DNA of 64,000 bases, from assembly GCF_001557875.1 (NCBI RefSeq), contig NZ_LNRF01000001.1, positions 620,001-684,000 of the forward strand, given 5' to 3'. The translations under genes and the position numbers were made by a program. This stretch comes from Vibrio splendidus (GTDB taxonomy: Bacteria; Pseudomonadota; Gammaproteobacteria; Enterobacterales; Vibrionaceae). Position 1 is the stretch's first letter. Each line of letters begins with the position of its first letter. Of the stretch, positions 21,609 to 31,349 are shown one piece after another. The notes beneath the pieces were generated by a model. It ran no database searches and was not told where the DNA came from. It saw only the letters and a program-made list of their open reading frames with translations.

Positions 21609-21809
21609 ATGAGCGATTTTGAAAAAGAACTAGAGCAGATGACTCAAGAGATGGGTGATGAGCCTGAGGTGAAACTGCCATCACTTGAAGAGCAAAAAGC
21701 AATTGTTGCTGAGTTCAAGCGACTAGAAGCGGAAGGCAAACTGACACCAGAAGTGTTAGAGAAGCATTTTGGCCAGTTCAACAAACAGAATGATACGCCA
21801 ATTCACTAA
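21609..21809 (+). CDS. Small acidic protein of unknown function
   Basis: This 66-residue, Glu/Lys-rich, helical cytosolic protein begins MSDFEKELEQMTQEMGD and ends FGQFNKQNDTPIH. It has no signal peptide or membrane segment. Coding status is supported by good codon texture, a start after a T/A-rich spacer containing AGGTAAG, and a downstream terminator. The pattern EAEGKLTPEVLEKHFG could be a short helix-loop-helix. I recognise no functional family. Confidence 0.7.
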   Translation: MSDFEKELEQMTQEMGDEPEVKLPSLEEQKAIVAEFKRLEAEGKLTPEVLEKHFGQFNKQNDTPIH

Positions 21810-21880
21810 GTTGATTTAGGCAGGTCTTTTGTCTGAAAGAAGTGATATTAGCGGTTGGGTTTATAGCCTGACTAACAGAT

Positions 21881-21907
21881 AAAGGTCTAGCGGTTGCTAG
21901 GCCTTTT
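21881..21907 (+). terminator. Terminator after the 66-residue gene
   Basis: The stem AAAGGTCTAGC (21881-21891) / GCTAGGCCTTT (21896-21906), one G-U pair, loop GGTT, runs directly into T's. Confidence 0.8.
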
Positions 21908-21982
21908 TTATTGCCGCTAGCGAAAGACCTAGTGGCTGACTCATGAACTATTCAATGTAAGTGAAACCGTCTCCAGCGCATA

Positions 21983-22014
21983 AAAAAAATCCCCCTTACT
22001 GAGTAAGAGGGATT
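21983..22014 (-). terminator. Terminator of malK
   Basis: An imperfect stem AATCCCCCTTA (21989-21999) / TAAGAGGGATT (22004-22014) is followed on the minus strand by a run of eight U. Confidence 0.8.
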
Positions 22015-22050
22015 CGATATGGGCAAGTTATATCCTAAAAGGCTAAGCGA

Positions 22051-23163
22051 TTAGTCTGTGCCGTACTCTTTGTACAAACGACGACATGCGCGGCCATCGC
22101 TGTGGAACAGGTGACAACGGTGCGCTGGAATACCAATCGCCAACTTGTCACCTGATTCGATTTTTAACGTGTCTGGCTGGCGATAGATAACATCAGCATC
22201 GGCACTTTCAAGGTTTAGGTAAACCTGAGTTTCGTTACCTAGTTTCTCTACCATCATCACGTCAGCTTCAATCGTCGCGTCACCTGATTCAGCAGACATC
22301 AAGTGTTCAGGGCGAATACCCAGCGACATACGATCGCCAGCATTAACCGTCGTCCCGTCAACAGGAATCCAGAAAGTCATACCGTTAGAAAGCTGTACCA
22401 ATACGCGCTCTGCTTCAGCTTGCTCAATGTGTACCGACATAAAGTTCATCTTCGGTGAACCAATAAAGCCAGCAACGAAACGGTTTTGAGGATAGTGGTA
22501 AAGGTCAAGCGGCTTACCGACTTGAGATACATAACCACCATCAAGAACAACGATCTTATCCGCCATTGTCATCGCTTCTACTTGGTCGTGGGTAACGTAG
22601 ATCATGGTACAACCCAGTTGACGCTGTAGTTTCGTGATTTGCGAACGCATTTGAACACGTAGTGCAGCATCTAGGTTTGATAGAGGCTCATCAAGTAGGA
22701 ATACGTTTGGTTGAGAAACCAAAGTACGACCAATCGCAACACGTTGACGTTGACCACCAGAAAGCGCTTTAGGTTGACGCTCAAGAAGGTGGCCAAGCTG
22801 AAGAATTTCTGCAGCATGTTCAACACGCTTGTCGATTTCAGCTTTATTTGCGTTTGCTAGCTTCAGACCGAAAGACATGTTGTCATATAGGTTAAGGTGA
22901 GGGTAAAGCGCGTAAGACTGGAATACCATACCCACACCACGCTTTGACGGTTCAACGTCATTCATGCGTTGGTCGCCAATGTACAAATCACCAGACGTAA
23001 TGTCTTCTAGACCTGCGATACAACGTAATAGCGTCGATTTACCACAACCTGATGGTCCTACGAATACTACGAATTCACCTTCGTTGATGTCTAAGGTTAC
23101 GTCCTTAGAAATCTGTACATCACCATATGATTTATAAACGTTTTTTAACGTGACACTCGCCAT
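22051..23163 (-). CDS. malK: Maltose/maltodextrin ABC transporter ATP-binding protein MalK
   Basis: MalK powers maltose/maltodextrin uptake through MalFG. The 370-residue protein nearly equals E. coli MalK (371) in length. It has Walker [10 protein letters not shown] at 36-44, [14 protein letters not shown] near 134, Walker [12 protein letters not shown], switch HDQVEAMT, and the C-terminal regulatory OB-type domain with SLGIRPEHL and [12 protein letters not shown]. In E. coli that C-terminal domain binds MalT and enzyme IIA-Glc. It is divergent from malEFG over a 664-bp regulatory region. Confidence 0.96.
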   Translation of the reverse strand: MASVTLKNVYKSYGDVQISKDVTLDINEGEFVVFVGPSGCGKSTLLRCIAGLEDITSGDLYIGDQRMNDVEPSKRGVGMVFQSYALYPHLNLYDNMSFGLKLANANKAEIDKRVEHAAEILQLGHLLERQPKALSGGQRQRVAIGRTLVSQPNVFLLDEPLSNLDAALRVQMRSQITKLQRQLGCTMIYVTHDQVEAMTMADKIVVLDGGYVSQVGKPLDLYHYPQNRFVAGFIGSPKMNFMSVHIEQAEAERVLVQLSNGMTFWIPVDGTTVNAGDRMSLGIRPEHLMSAESGDATIEADVMMVEKLGNETQVYLNLESADADVIYRQPDTLKIESGDKLAIGIPAHRCHLFHSDGRACRRLYKEYGTD

Positions 23164-23827
23164 CTAGCTTGTCCTCGATCGATCAAATTTTAAGTTTTAC
23201 TGCTTATCATTATAAGAAATTTTTGGGTCAGCAGTAACTGTAGGAATTGGTAAGTATTGAGTGAGTAAGAAAAAAGTGGGTGAGACTTGGCTTCTTTAAC
23301 CAAGCCCACCCGTCATAGCCAAACTGATGCCCATTTCCCCCACATCCAGCTAAACCTCCCCCGTGATTCAATCACAGATTTAGCTCGATGCTAATATAAG
23401 ACACCAGCGGGCAGTGAAGCCAACTAAATGAATACTGCGTCAACGCATAACACTTGCCGGTAAAGGGTTCTTACTATCCACTCTTGGATGAATGCAGTTT
23501 CGGTGAAATGGCGTAAGGGTACATCCTCCTAATGGAAAATTAACTAGGGGGAGTAGGAGGGGAGGAGTAGATATACGGGGTTATTAATAATTGGCGATCC
23601 AGTTCAAATAAATCCACCACATAACGGTGATGTTGATCACGATGACTATGCATTTTGTGATTGCAGTCTCTAATCTGACCGGATGGCGATCACGAATTTA
23701 AGCCATAATAGCTAGGGCGTAGTGGCTAGGATGATGAGCTAGGGTCTGTTTTCTCAGATCATAACCTCCGAAAACTGGCTCGTCTTGGTAGATGTGCCCT
23801 ACGTATAAATATAAAAAGGATATTCAC
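23164..23827. promoter_or_regulatory. malK-malEFG divergent control region with MalT-like boxes
   Basis: No ORF in these 664 bp looks real. Two direct repeats, GGGGAGTAGG (23548-23557) and GGGGAGGAGT (23559-23568), each match the E. coli MalT box GGGGA(T/G)GAGG at 9 of 10 positions and are 11 bp apart. Opposite-strand candidates are at 23355-23362 (CCTCCCCC) and 23521-23530 (ACATCCTCCT). A further GGATGA occurs near 23729. Direct repeats plus outward-facing copies suit MalT control of both transcription units; this is inference from motif and context. Confidence 0.5.
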
Positions 23828-25012
23828 ATGAAAAACGCTCTAAGCGCTGTAGCTCTAGGTACAATAGTTGCTCTGGGTTCTTTTGGTGCAAATGCTGCTA
23901 TCGAAGAAGGACAACTAACAATCTGGGTAGGTGGTGACAAAGCTTATGAAGGCATGGCTGAAGTAGGTAAACGCTTCGAAGAAGATACTGGTGTTAAAGT
24001 AACAGTCGCTTTCCCTGACAAGCTAGAAGAGAAATTCCCTCAAGTAGCAGCAGCTGGCGATGGCCCAGACATGATCTTCTACGCACATGACCGTTTTGGC
24101 GGCTATGCAGAAGCGGGACTTCTTGTTGATATCAAACCTTCTAAAGAAACTAAAGAAGGTATCGTAGACTTCGCATGGGACGCTGTTTCATACGAAGGTA
24201 AAACAATCGCATACCCTGTAGCGGTTGAGTCAGTTTCTCTAATTTATAACAAAGCGCTTGTTCCTAACCCACCTAAGTCTTGGGAAGAGATCCCAGCACT
24301 TGATGCTGAACTTAAAAAAGATGGCAAAAAAGCGATCATGTGGCCTCTACGTGGCGGCGCTTACTTCACATGGCCTCTACTTGCAGCTGACGGCGGTTAC
24401 GCATTCAAACAAACTGCAGAAGGTTACGACATTAAAGATGCGGGCGTAGCGACTGACGGTGTTCAGAAGTCTCTAGGTTTCATCGAGAAGATGGTACAAG
24501 ACAAAGTTATATCCGCAGACATGGATTACTCAGTTGCTGAGTCTGAATTTGTTGCGGGTAACGTTGCAATGACAATCAACGGCCCTTGGGGTTGGGAAAA
24601 CATCAAGAAAGCTGGCGTAGATTACGGCGTAACAACTTTACCTAAGTTCAACGGTAAAGCGTCTAAGCCTTTCGTAGGTGTATGGGCAGGTGGTATCAGC
24701 ACTGCGTCTCCAAACCGCGACCTAGCTGTTGAGTTCATGGAAAACTACCTACTAACTGATGAAGGTATGAAGAGCCTGAACGATGACAAGCCACTAGGCG
24801 CTGTTGCTCTTAACTCTTTCCAACGTCAACTAGACAGCGATACTCGTATTGCAGCAACAATGGACAACGCGATGAACGGTGAAATCATGCCTAACATCCC
24901 TCAGTTCACAACATTCTGGTACAGCATGGAAGAAGCGATCGGCAACGTAGTTGACGGCCGTCAATCAGTAGACCAAGCACTAAAAGCTGCTGAAGGTCGT
25001 ATGACTAAGTAA
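23828..25012 (+). CDS. malE: Maltose/maltodextrin-binding periplasmic protein
   Basis: MalE binds maltose and maltodextrins in the periplasm and delivers them to MalFGK2. The 394-residue product starts at ATG 23828 (ribosome binding site AAAGGA at 23815-23820) with a Sec signal [19 protein letters not shown]... cleaved after ANAA. Family features include [29 protein letters not shown] N-terminus, [16 protein letters not shown], and GPWGWENI in the ligand cleft. An in-frame upstream start at 23792 would spoil the signal peptide. It is first in malEFG and followed by a hairpin. Confidence 0.95.
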   Translation: MKNALSAVALGTIVALGSFGANAAIEEGQLTIWVGGDKAYEGMAEVGKRFEEDTGVKVTVAFPDKLEEKFPQVAAAGDGPDMIFYAHDRFGGYAEAGLLVDIKPSKETKEGIVDFAWDAVSYEGKTIAYPVAVESVSLIYNKALVPNPPKSWEEIPALDAELKKDGKKAIMWPLRGGAYFTWPLLAADGGYAFKQTAEGYDIKDAGVATDGVQKSLGFIEKMVQDKVISADMDYSVAESEFVAGNVAMTINGPWGWENIKKAGVDYGVTTLPKFNGKASKPFVGVWAGGISTASPNRDLAVEFMENYLLTDEGMKSLNDDKPLGAVALNSFQRQLDSDTRIAATMDNAMNGEIMPNIPQFTTFWYSMEEAIGNVVDGRQSVDQALKAAEGRMTK

Positions 25013-25030
25013 CAACCAAGCGCTACCTTT

Positions 25031-25054
25031 TAAGGAGGGGGCAACCTCTCCTTA
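25031..25054 (+). other. Intercistronic hairpin after malE
   Basis: TAAGGAGGGG (25031-25040) pairs with CCTCTCCTTA (25045-25054), one mismatch or G-U, loop GCAA. It lies between malE and malF and probably protects malE mRNA or attenuates read-through; E. coli uses REP elements at the same place. Confidence 0.65.
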
Positions 25055-25093
25055 CTTTTCTATTTTTTATCTATATCGCTAGCAGGTTCCTCT

Positions 25094-26665
25094 ATGCAGT
25101 CAGTTCAAGGTACAGATGCTATCCCAGCACCATCAAGCCTTCCAGGCAGTAAAAGCGTCTTCATCAAATGGGGGTTGCTTGGTAGCGTTGGCTTAATAAA
25201 CGGCTACGCTACAATTCTAATGTATTCTCGCGGTGAGCTCGCTTTTGCGCTGCTTACAGTGATCTTAACGGCTTTGGCACTTTACATTTTTGGTAGTAAA
25301 AAAACTTACGCCCACCGTTATATTTACCCAGGTATTGCCGGAATGATCTTGTTCATTCTTTTCCCATTGGCATACACCGTAGGGCTTGCGTTTACTAACT
25401 ACAGCGCGAAAAACCAGCTTTCTCTAGAGCGTACTCAAACCGTTCTTTTAGACCGTTCTTTCCAAAGCGGTGAGAGCTACCCATTTACTTTGTACAAGAC
25501 AGATGACGGTCACCAGATCGTCGTAAAAGATGGCGACCAACTGTTAGCGACTGACGTATTTTCTCTAGACAATATGACAGCAACAGAGATGGACCTATCT
25601 GTCATCGAGTCTACGCAAGGTGAAAAAGAGAAGATCAAAGCAATCATCCAAAACCGAGCAGCGATCAGTGGTGTTGATTTCAATCTACCGGACGGTGGTG
25701 ACATCCGCATGAGTGGCTTACGTAAGTTTGCTTCTGTTGCTCCGCTTTACACGCTACAAGACGATGAAGAAACGTTAATCAACAATGAAACGGGTGAAGT
25801 TCTCAAGCCAAATATGGATGTGGGTTTCTACCAGCCTGTTGATGCAAACGGTGAGTTTACGGGTAATACCATCTCTCCAGGTTTCGTGGTTAGCATTGGT
25901 ACGCATAACTTTGAGCGTGTATGGAAAGATGACGGCATTAAAGAACCGTTTATCAGCATCTTTATTTGGACGGTTATCTTCTCGGTATGTACTGTTGCCT
26001 TCACGCTAGTTATCGGCCTTGTACTGGCTAACATCGTGCAATGGGAAGAGTTGAAAGGTCGTTCTATTTATCGTGTTCTACTGATTTTGCCTTACGCCGT
26101 ACCTGCGTTCATCTCGATTCTTATCTTTAAGGGTCTATTCAACCAAAGTTTTGGTGAGATCAACATGGTGCTCGAGAATATCTTCGGCTTAAGCCCGAAC
26201 TGGTTCTCAGACCCGATTCTTGCGAAAACCATGGTGTTGATGGTTAACACATGGCTCGGTTTCCCTTACATGATGATTCTATGTATGGGTCTGCTTAAAG
26301 CGATTCCTGATGATTTATACGAAGCTTCAGCAATCGATGGTGCGAACTTCCTTGATAACTTCAAGCGCATTACGTTCCCATTGATGATTAAACCGCTTAC
26401 ACCGTTATTGATTGCAGCGTTTGCCTTTAACTTCAACAACTTCGTAATGATTCAACTATTGACGAACGGTGGCCCGAACATGATTGGTACTTCTGAGCCA
26501 GCGGGTTACACAGACTTGCTTGTAAGCTACACGTACCGAATTGCATTCGAAGGCGGCGGCGGTCAAGACTTCGGTCTAGCAAGTGCTATCGCAACGCTTA
26601 TCTTCCTATTGGTTGGTGCACTAGCGTTACTAAACCTTCGTTTCACTAAACTGTCTCAAGATTAA
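25094..26665 (+). CDS. malF: Maltose ABC transporter permease MalF
   Basis: MalF is the larger permease subunit. The 523-residue protein has the usual MalF layout: three N-terminal membrane helices (to ~residue 100), a large periplasmic P2 loop (~115-275), and five more helices. The coupling loop for MalK reads LYEASAIDGANFLDNFKRI. E. coli MalF is 514 residues, so length fits. It is 81 bp after malE and 12 bp before malG. Confidence 0.96.
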   Translation: MQSVQGTDAIPAPSSLPGSKSVFIKWGLLGSVGLINGYATILMYSRGELAFALLTVILTALALYIFGSKKTYAHRYIYPGIAGMILFILFPLAYTVGLAFTNYSAKNQLSLERTQTVLLDRSFQSGESYPFTLYKTDDGHQIVVKDGDQLLATDVFSLDNMTATEMDLSVIESTQGEKEKIKAIIQNRAAISGVDFNLPDGGDIRMSGLRKFASVAPLYTLQDDEETLINNETGEVLKPNMDVGFYQPVDANGEFTGNTISPGFVVSIGTHNFERVWKDDGIKEPFISIFIWTVIFSVCTVAFTLVIGLVLANIVQWEELKGRSIYRVLLILPYAVPAFISILIFKGLFNQSFGEINMVLENIFGLSPNWFSDPILAKTMVLMVNTWLGFPYMMILCMGLLKAIPDDLYEASAIDGANFLDNFKRITFPLMIKPLTPLLIAAFAFNFNNFVMIQLLTNGGPNMIGTSEPAGYTDLLVSYTYRIAFEGGGGQDFGLASAIATLIFLLVGALALLNLRFTKLSQD

Positions 26666-26677
26666 GGAGCTCGACAA

Positions 26678-27568
26678 ATGGCTATGGTACAAGGTAAAGG
26701 CCTTAAATACCGAGTGTGGGCAACGCATGCAGTGTTGTGGTGCTTCTTGGCAATGATTATCTTCCCACTACTGATGATCATCGCGATCTCGTTCCGTGAA
26801 GGTAACTTCGCAACCGGTAGTTTGATTCCAGATAACCCATCATTGGAACACTGGAAGCTAGCTTTGGGTATTTCAGTGACGAACGCAGATGGCTCGGTAA
26901 CGGCACCTCCGTTCCCAGTACTGACTTGGTTGTGGAACTCGATTAAAGTGGCAGGTGTTACTTCGATTTTAATCGTGGCACTGTCAACGACATCGGCTTA
27001 CGCATTTGCTCGTATGCGCTTCAAAGGTAAAGAAACTATCCTGAAAGCGATGATGATTTTCCAAATGTTCCCAGCAGTACTGGCTCTAGTAGCAATCTAC
27101 GCGCTGTTTGACAAACTTGGTCAATACATCCCGTTCTTAGGCTTGAACACACACGGTGGTCTAATCTTCTCTTACCTAGGTGGTATTGCACTGCACGTAT
27201 GGACGATTAAAGGTTACTTTGAAACGATTGATAACTCTCTGGAAGAGGCTGCAGCCCTTGATGGTGCAACGCCTTGGCAAGCATTCAGACTGGTTCTACT
27301 ACCGCTGTCTGTGCCAATCCTAGCGGTTGTGTTTATCCTATCTTTCATCGCGACAGTGGGTGAGGTGCCAGTAGCATCTATCCTACTTACAGATGTGAAC
27401 TCTTATACGCTAGCAGTAGGTATGCAGCAGTACCTATACCCTCAGAACTATCTTTGGGGTGACTTTGCGGCAGCGGCTGTACTATCAGCACTTCCGATTA
27501 CTATCGTGTTCTTACTTGCTCAACGTTGGTTAGTTGGCGGTTTGACGGCAGGTGGTGTAAAAGGATAA
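26678..27568 (+). CDS. malG: Maltose ABC transporter permease MalG
   Basis: MalG is the second permease subunit. The 296-residue protein (296 in E. coli) has six membrane helices, a periplasmic loop after helix 1 with [11 protein letters not shown], and the coupling loop [19 protein letters not shown]. It ends [10 protein letters not shown], matching the extended C-terminal tail that in E. coli inserts into the MalK dimer. The ribosome binding site AAGGAG (26665-26670) precedes the start. It ends the operon. Confidence 0.96.
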   Translation: MAMVQGKGLKYRVWATHAVLWCFLAMIIFPLLMIIAISFREGNFATGSLIPDNPSLEHWKLALGISVTNADGSVTAPPFPVLTWLWNSIKVAGVTSILIVALSTTSAYAFARMRFKGKETILKAMMIFQMFPAVLALVAIYALFDKLGQYIPFLGLNTHGGLIFSYLGGIALHVWTIKGYFETIDNSLEEAAALDGATPWQAFRLVLLPLSVPILAVVFILSFIATVGEVPVASILLTDVNSYTLAVGMQQYLYPQNYLWGDFAAAAVLSALPITIVFLLAQRWLVGGLTAGGVKG

Positions 27569-27592
27569 GCTATACCCTATAAGAAAGAAAAA

Positions 27593-27612
27593 GAGCGACC
27601 GTTAGGTCGCTC
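27593..27612 (+). terminator. Hairpin after malG
   Basis: A perfect 8-bp stem GAGCGACC / GGTCGCTC with loop GTTA lies 24 bp after the malG stop. The following sequence is only moderately U-rich, so termination may be partial. Confidence 0.65.
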
Positions 27613-27742
27613 TATATTGGCATTTTTATTACATCATTTGGTTTGGCCGCCGATCAGTAATAAAAATAACCCTCAGGTTACGCATAGCTGGCTACTAATC
27701 AGGTTCCTTACGCTATTAATGATTAGTGGTTTTTGTAACTCT

Positions 27743-27769
27743 AACCCAGGTATTTACTTGGGTTTTTTT
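27743..27769 (+). terminator. Rho-independent terminator downstream of malEFG
   Basis: Stem AACCCA (27743-27748) / TGGGTT (27759-27764) is followed by seven T. It is ~175 bp beyond malG and probably a second terminator of the mal operon. Confidence 0.7.
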
Positions 27770-28157
27770 ATGCCTACTACTTTTTGTTTTTTGTGTCAGC
27801 GTTACTCGTCAACTCTTGTATCCATCACCGTTATTGTGCTGATAAGCGCTTTAATATTAAAAGCTTCGAGTCACTTCTCTTCTACGCTTTTCTTGACTCA
27901 TTCCTCTTACTTGAAGGCATGAACGAGTCTCACAAATCAGACACTCAGTATAAGGGGCTGTCGATCTATTGATATATTGCTAATAATCCAATGCGTGATA
28001 CTTCAATGATTTGTATGCAACGATTAGCCAGATTACACAGGAAATGTCTATAACGGCAGGCGACTGTTGATGTATCGCGAGTAATCATCACTGCCGGTTA
28101 TTAATTTGCTTGGAAGCATGTTTCGATTTAAAGCTAAGAGGGAATCAGATGTTGGGA

Positions 28158-28430
28158 TTAGAATTCTCTACTAGAAGGAGCACAACCAAGATGCTGCAAC
28201 AGCACATAGATGCTTTCTTGATCGAGTGCCACACGGCGAAATAGATCCGCAAACGTCTGGTCACCGCCAAAACAAGTTTGGATGTAGTGGTTGATTTCAT
28301 TGCTGTCGTAGCCTTCGACGTACAAAGTTCTAACCCATTGGTACTCAACAGCCTTTAAATTGTTCAGTGTAGATTCGCTAAGAGTGGGGCGTGTGACGCT
28401 CAAGAGTGGCTCCGGGAAATTCAAATACAT
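28158..28430 (-). CDS. Small protein of unknown function
   Basis: This 90-residue protein starts MYLNFPEPLLSV and ends LLQHLGCAPSSREF. It is soluble, with helical segments such as TLNNLKAVEYQWVRTLYVEG and a glycine turn CFGGDQTFADLFRRVALDQE. No signal peptide or known motif is seen. The composition looks like a true protein, though the ribosome binding site is weak. I recognise no family. Confidence 0.55.
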   Translation of the reverse strand: MYLNFPEPLLSVTRPTLSESTLNNLKAVEYQWVRTLYVEGYDSNEINHYIQTCFGGDQTFADLFRRVALDQESIYVLLQHLGCAPSSREF

Positions 28431-28592
28431 CCATTATGATTGGCGGTATTTAAACAGAGCAAAATGACGACTTTATTACAGTTAAAATAAATCCGAGAGA
28501 CAGCTTCGATTCATTTCAACCTTTGGCTGGCTATCACGCTTTCATAGGCGTGCCTTGTATAGATACATAGAGCTAAGGGGTTAGATAAGCAA

Positions 28593-28614
28593 ATGCCAAG
28601 CAGGTACTTGGCAT
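28593..28614 (-). terminator. Hairpin terminator after the thioesterase gene
   Basis: Perfect 8-bp stem ATGCCAAG / CTTGGCAT with a 6-nt loop, followed on the minus strand by a U-rich stretch, ~40 bp past the thioesterase stop. Confidence 0.6.
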
Positions 28615-28652
28615 AGTAATAAGGTTTTGTAGGGTAGAGCGGTTGGTGGGCT

Positions 28653-29156
28653 TTACTTAAGGTACTTCACGTGCGCTTCCATCTCTTCGCCGATCTGTTT
28701 TCGCATGTTCATTAGACGAATAGCTGAATCTCTTAATTCTATGTCTTCTGGCGTTTCTGGCGTCCACTCCGGCACTTTTGTCGGGTTACCATTTTCATCG
28801 ACAGCGACCATAATAACGATACAGTGAGTCGTTAGTCGGTTATTGAGCTCTTTAGGGTCGCTGGCTTGAACGTCGATAGCTATGTGCATGGAAGATGAGC
28901 CTGTATAGATGACCTTCGCACTTACTTCAACAAGGTTCCCTACATGGATTGGGGCAACGAATCGAATACCACCGGCATAAGCGGTAATACAATACTTACC
29001 ACTCCATCCAGCAGAACAAGCATAAGCCGCTAAATCGACCCATTTCATTACTGCACCACCATGAACTTTACCACCAAAGTTCACATCCCCTGGTTCAGCT
29101 AAAAAACGCAGAGTAACGTCTCGTTTACCATCTTGTCGGCTATTGCTACTGCTCAT
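28653..29156 (-). CDS. Acyl-CoA thioesterase, hotdog fold (YciA/ACOT type)
   Basis: This 167-residue hotdog-fold protein should hydrolyse acyl-CoA to free acid and CoA in the cytosol. It carries the family core NFGGKVHGGAVMKWVDLAAY, whose Asn and central-helix Asp (or its equivalent) form the active site, then TAYAGGIRFVAPIHVGNLVEV. Length suits the YciA/ACOT7 single-hotdog group. It is monocistronic with its own terminator. Chain-length preference cannot be read from the sequence. Confidence 0.88.
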   Translation of the reverse strand: MSSSNSRQDGKRDVTLRFLAEPGDVNFGGKVHGGAVMKWVDLAAYACSAGWSGKYCITAYAGGIRFVAPIHVGNLVEVSAKVIYTGSSSMHIAIDVQASDPKELNNRLTTHCIVIMVAVDENGNPTKVPEWTPETPEDIELRDSAIRLMNMRKQIGEEMEAHVKYLK

Positions 29157-29532
29157 CTATTTTCCTTCATTATTATTGTGCTACATAACATGCTTGTTAC
29201 TTGCTAATAACAATATACTTAAGATGACATAAATTAAAGCGGATAATCTCACGATTAAGACTATTTTTTCGAACAGGTAATAAGTTGGTGAATATTGGCG
29301 TTTAAAGGCGTTGCATCAACAGAGGTGTACTTTATCGAGTAAGTTGCTCGAAAGGTTGATTGTAAAAAAAAACACCTAGCGTAATGCTAGGTGTTTCTAA
29401 GCCGTGTGGTACTCATTACGGTACCTTATTTTGTTTTAGCCAACTAACCGCTGTTTATCTGGTTTAGTTAAATGATTCTAGCTTCTTTACCACTAAAGTG
29501 GTAGTTAAAAATATTTGTTATTCAGCTCATTT
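29157..29532. other. Intergenic region thioesterase / oppA-like gene
   Basis: These 376 AT-rich bp hold the thioesterase promoter side and the terminator of the oligopeptide-binding protein gene at 29364-29396. No ORF is supported. Confidence 0.6.
29364..29396 (-). terminator. Terminator of the oppA-like gene
   Basis: Perfect 11-bp stem AAACACCTAGC (29370-29380) / GCTAGGTGTTT (29386-29396), followed on the minus strand by a long U run (29364-29372). It is ~140 bp beyond the stop. Confidence 0.85.
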
Positions 29533-31155
29533 TTACTCTTGGATAAAGTATAGATCCTTCGCGTAGATATTTCCTTTCGGATTATTATTGGGGAAACCTT
29601 TTAGTGTATTTCGCACTAATCGAGTGTGATTGTAATGATATAAAGGCATAACTGCTGCTGATTCGTTAAGTATCGACTCTGCGTGCTGGTATAGAGCGAA
29701 GCGTTTAGATTGTTCTTCCGTTTTACTTGCTTGCTGTAAGAGCTCATCATAATCGGTGTTACAGTAACCACTCTCATTTGCAGTGTGGTCACAAGTGAAG
29801 GCTTCTAGCAATGCAGAAGGTTCTGGGTAGTCACCAAACGCCCATGAGCGCGCAATCTGATAATCACCAGCCCCTTTCGCTGCAATATACGCTTTCCATT
29901 CCATGTTCTCTAACTCAACTTTTACGCCAAGTGGTTTCCACATTGATGCAATCGCAATAGCTATTTTCTTGTGGTTCTCACTGGTGTTGTATGTCAGTGT
30001 GAATTTAAGTGGGTTGTTCTCGTTATATCCAGCTGCTTCCAGTAGCATTTTGGCTTTTGTTAAACGCTGAGCGCTGTCTAAAGAGTTGAATTCGGATAAA
30101 GGCGCTGTGTAATCAGGAATATTATTCGGCGTCACGCTGTAGGCTTCAGGCTCACCTTGACCTGTAACTTTCTCGACCAGAATCTCACGATTGACGGCCA
30201 TGCTCAGTGCTTGACGAACTCTGACGTCATCAAAGGGCGCTTGGCGCGTATTGAATGAATAAACATATGAGCCCAATAGAGCTTGCGCTTTGATTTGCTC
30301 AGGACTTTCTTGGATTAATTTCTGGTAGTACTCAAGCTGAACACGATTGGTCATATCGATCTCACCAGCTTGGTAGCGGATAAGCTCGGCATTTTGAGAT
30401 GATAAGCCTAAATAGGTCACCTTGTTAATGACTGTCGATGTGTCATCCCAATAATTTGGGTTCCTCTCGACCTCAACGTATTCGTTGGGTACCCATTTAC
30501 TCAAAGTGTAAGCACCGTTGGTTGCGATATTTTCTGCGCGAGTCCATTGGTCACCTTTCTCTTGAACCAACTTAGCAGGCAAAGGGAAGAAGGTCTTGAT
30601 GCTCATTAAACTCATAAAGTAGGGCGTAGGTTTTGAAAGTGAAATTTCAACCGTGCGCTGATCTAATGCTTTGATGCCAAGCTCAGAGGGATCTTTGTCT
30701 CCTGATAGAATCTCGCTAGCGTTCACGATGTTAGCCGTTGAAAAAACAAAACCCGTGTTGTTACCCGTTTGAGGAGACACAGCGCGCTGCCAACCAAAGA
30801 CAAAATCAGACGCTGTGACTGGATCGCCATTCGACCAATTGAGATTCTCTTTCAACACAAACGTCACGGTTTTGTCGTCTTTGCTGATAGACCATTCTTT
30901 GGCTTGCCCTGGGATGATTTGCCCGTCACTGTTCTCAATCACAAAGCCTTCAAACATATCATTGACGATAATGTCACCGGGCATGCCTGAATTTACGAAG
31001 CTAGGATCCAGTGTATTGGGCTCTGCACCGTTGCCACGTACAAAATGTTGTTCCTCAGCTAACGGTGTATCAGCAGGAACAGTGGCAGCAAAGCTTGAAG
31101 CAGATGACAAAGCAAGCAGGGACGAGATGATCACAGGGATCGTTGGTTGAGTCAT
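29533..31155 (-). CDS. Oligopeptide-binding periplasmic protein, OppA/MppA family
   Basis: This 540-residue extracytoplasmic solute-binding protein (family 5) should bind oligopeptides in the periplasm. The signal peptide (residues ~1-24, ...SSFA-AT) is followed by family motifs: GAEPNTLDPSF, LAKEW-like QAKEWSISKDDKTVTFVLKE (split: QAKEWSISKD), the SXXDFVFGWQRAVSP stretch (ASDFVFGWQRAVSP) and NGAYTLSKW. Length and motifs fit OppA/MppA. No permease or ATPase genes are adjacent, so it is an orphan that must use a transporter encoded elsewhere. Confidence 0.9.
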   Translation of the reverse strand: MTQPTIPVIISSLLALSSASSFAATVPADTPLAEEQHFVRGNGAEPNTLDPSFVNSGMPGDIIVNDMFEGFVIENSDGQIIPGQAKEWSISKDDKTVTFVLKENLNWSNGDPVTASDFVFGWQRAVSPQTGNNTGFVFSTANIVNASEILSGDKDPSELGIKALDQRTVEISLSKPTPYFMSLMSIKTFFPLPAKLVQEKGDQWTRAENIATNGAYTLSKWVPNEYVEVERNPNYWDDTSTVINKVTYLGLSSQNAELIRYQAGEIDMTNRVQLEYYQKLIQESPEQIKAQALLGSYVYSFNTRQAPFDDVRVRQALSMAVNREILVEKVTGQGEPEAYSVTPNNIPDYTAPLSEFNSLDSAQRLTKAKMLLEAAGYNENNPLKFTLTYNTSENHKKIAIAIASMWKPLGVKVELENMEWKAYIAAKGAGDYQIARSWAFGDYPEPSALLEAFTCDHTANESGYCNTDYDELLQQASKTEEQSKRFALYQHAESILNESAAVMPLYHYNHTRLVRNTLKGFPNNNPKGNIYAKDLYFIQE

Positions 31156-31261
31156 TGTAATTCCTTTTACAACTTAAACGGTACTCAATGCATTAAACCT
31201 GACTCGCTAACATGTTGCAACCACAATGAACGCTTATTAAAAGCATTTTAAAGACTTGTAA

Positions 31262-31298
31262 ATAAAACAACAGTGCCTACTTTAGGAGTAGGCACTGT
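31262..31298 (-). terminator. Terminator of the EamA transporter gene
   Basis: Perfect 11-bp stem ACAGTGCCTAC (31270-31280) / GTAGGCACTGT (31288-31298), followed on the minus strand by UUGUUUUAUU. Confidence 0.8.
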
Positions 31299-31349
31299 GA
31301 AAATAGTGAGTTTGAGTATTTGCCCTAATATGAGCGTTGTCCCATTCGT

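Larger units (their letters stand above)
27569..28157. other. Intergenic region after malG
   Basis: No convincing gene is seen in these ~590 bp; short open frames lack ribosome binding sites and have poor codon texture. It holds the malG hairpin, a terminator at 27743-27769, and an imperfect long-range inverted repeat ATAACGGCAG (28050-28059) / CTGCCGGTTAT (28091-28101) that may end the convergent gene at 28158. Confidence 0.6.

Noticed and set aside
23363..23376. CRP site GTGATTCAATCACA in the malK-malE spacer
   Set aside because: The half-sites are separated by 5 rather than 6 bases, so it does not match the CRP spacing; it stays only as a weak candidate.
27617..27972. Plus-strand open frames of 62-101 codons after malG
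   Set aside because: They span a terminator, have no ribosome binding site and show poor codon texture.
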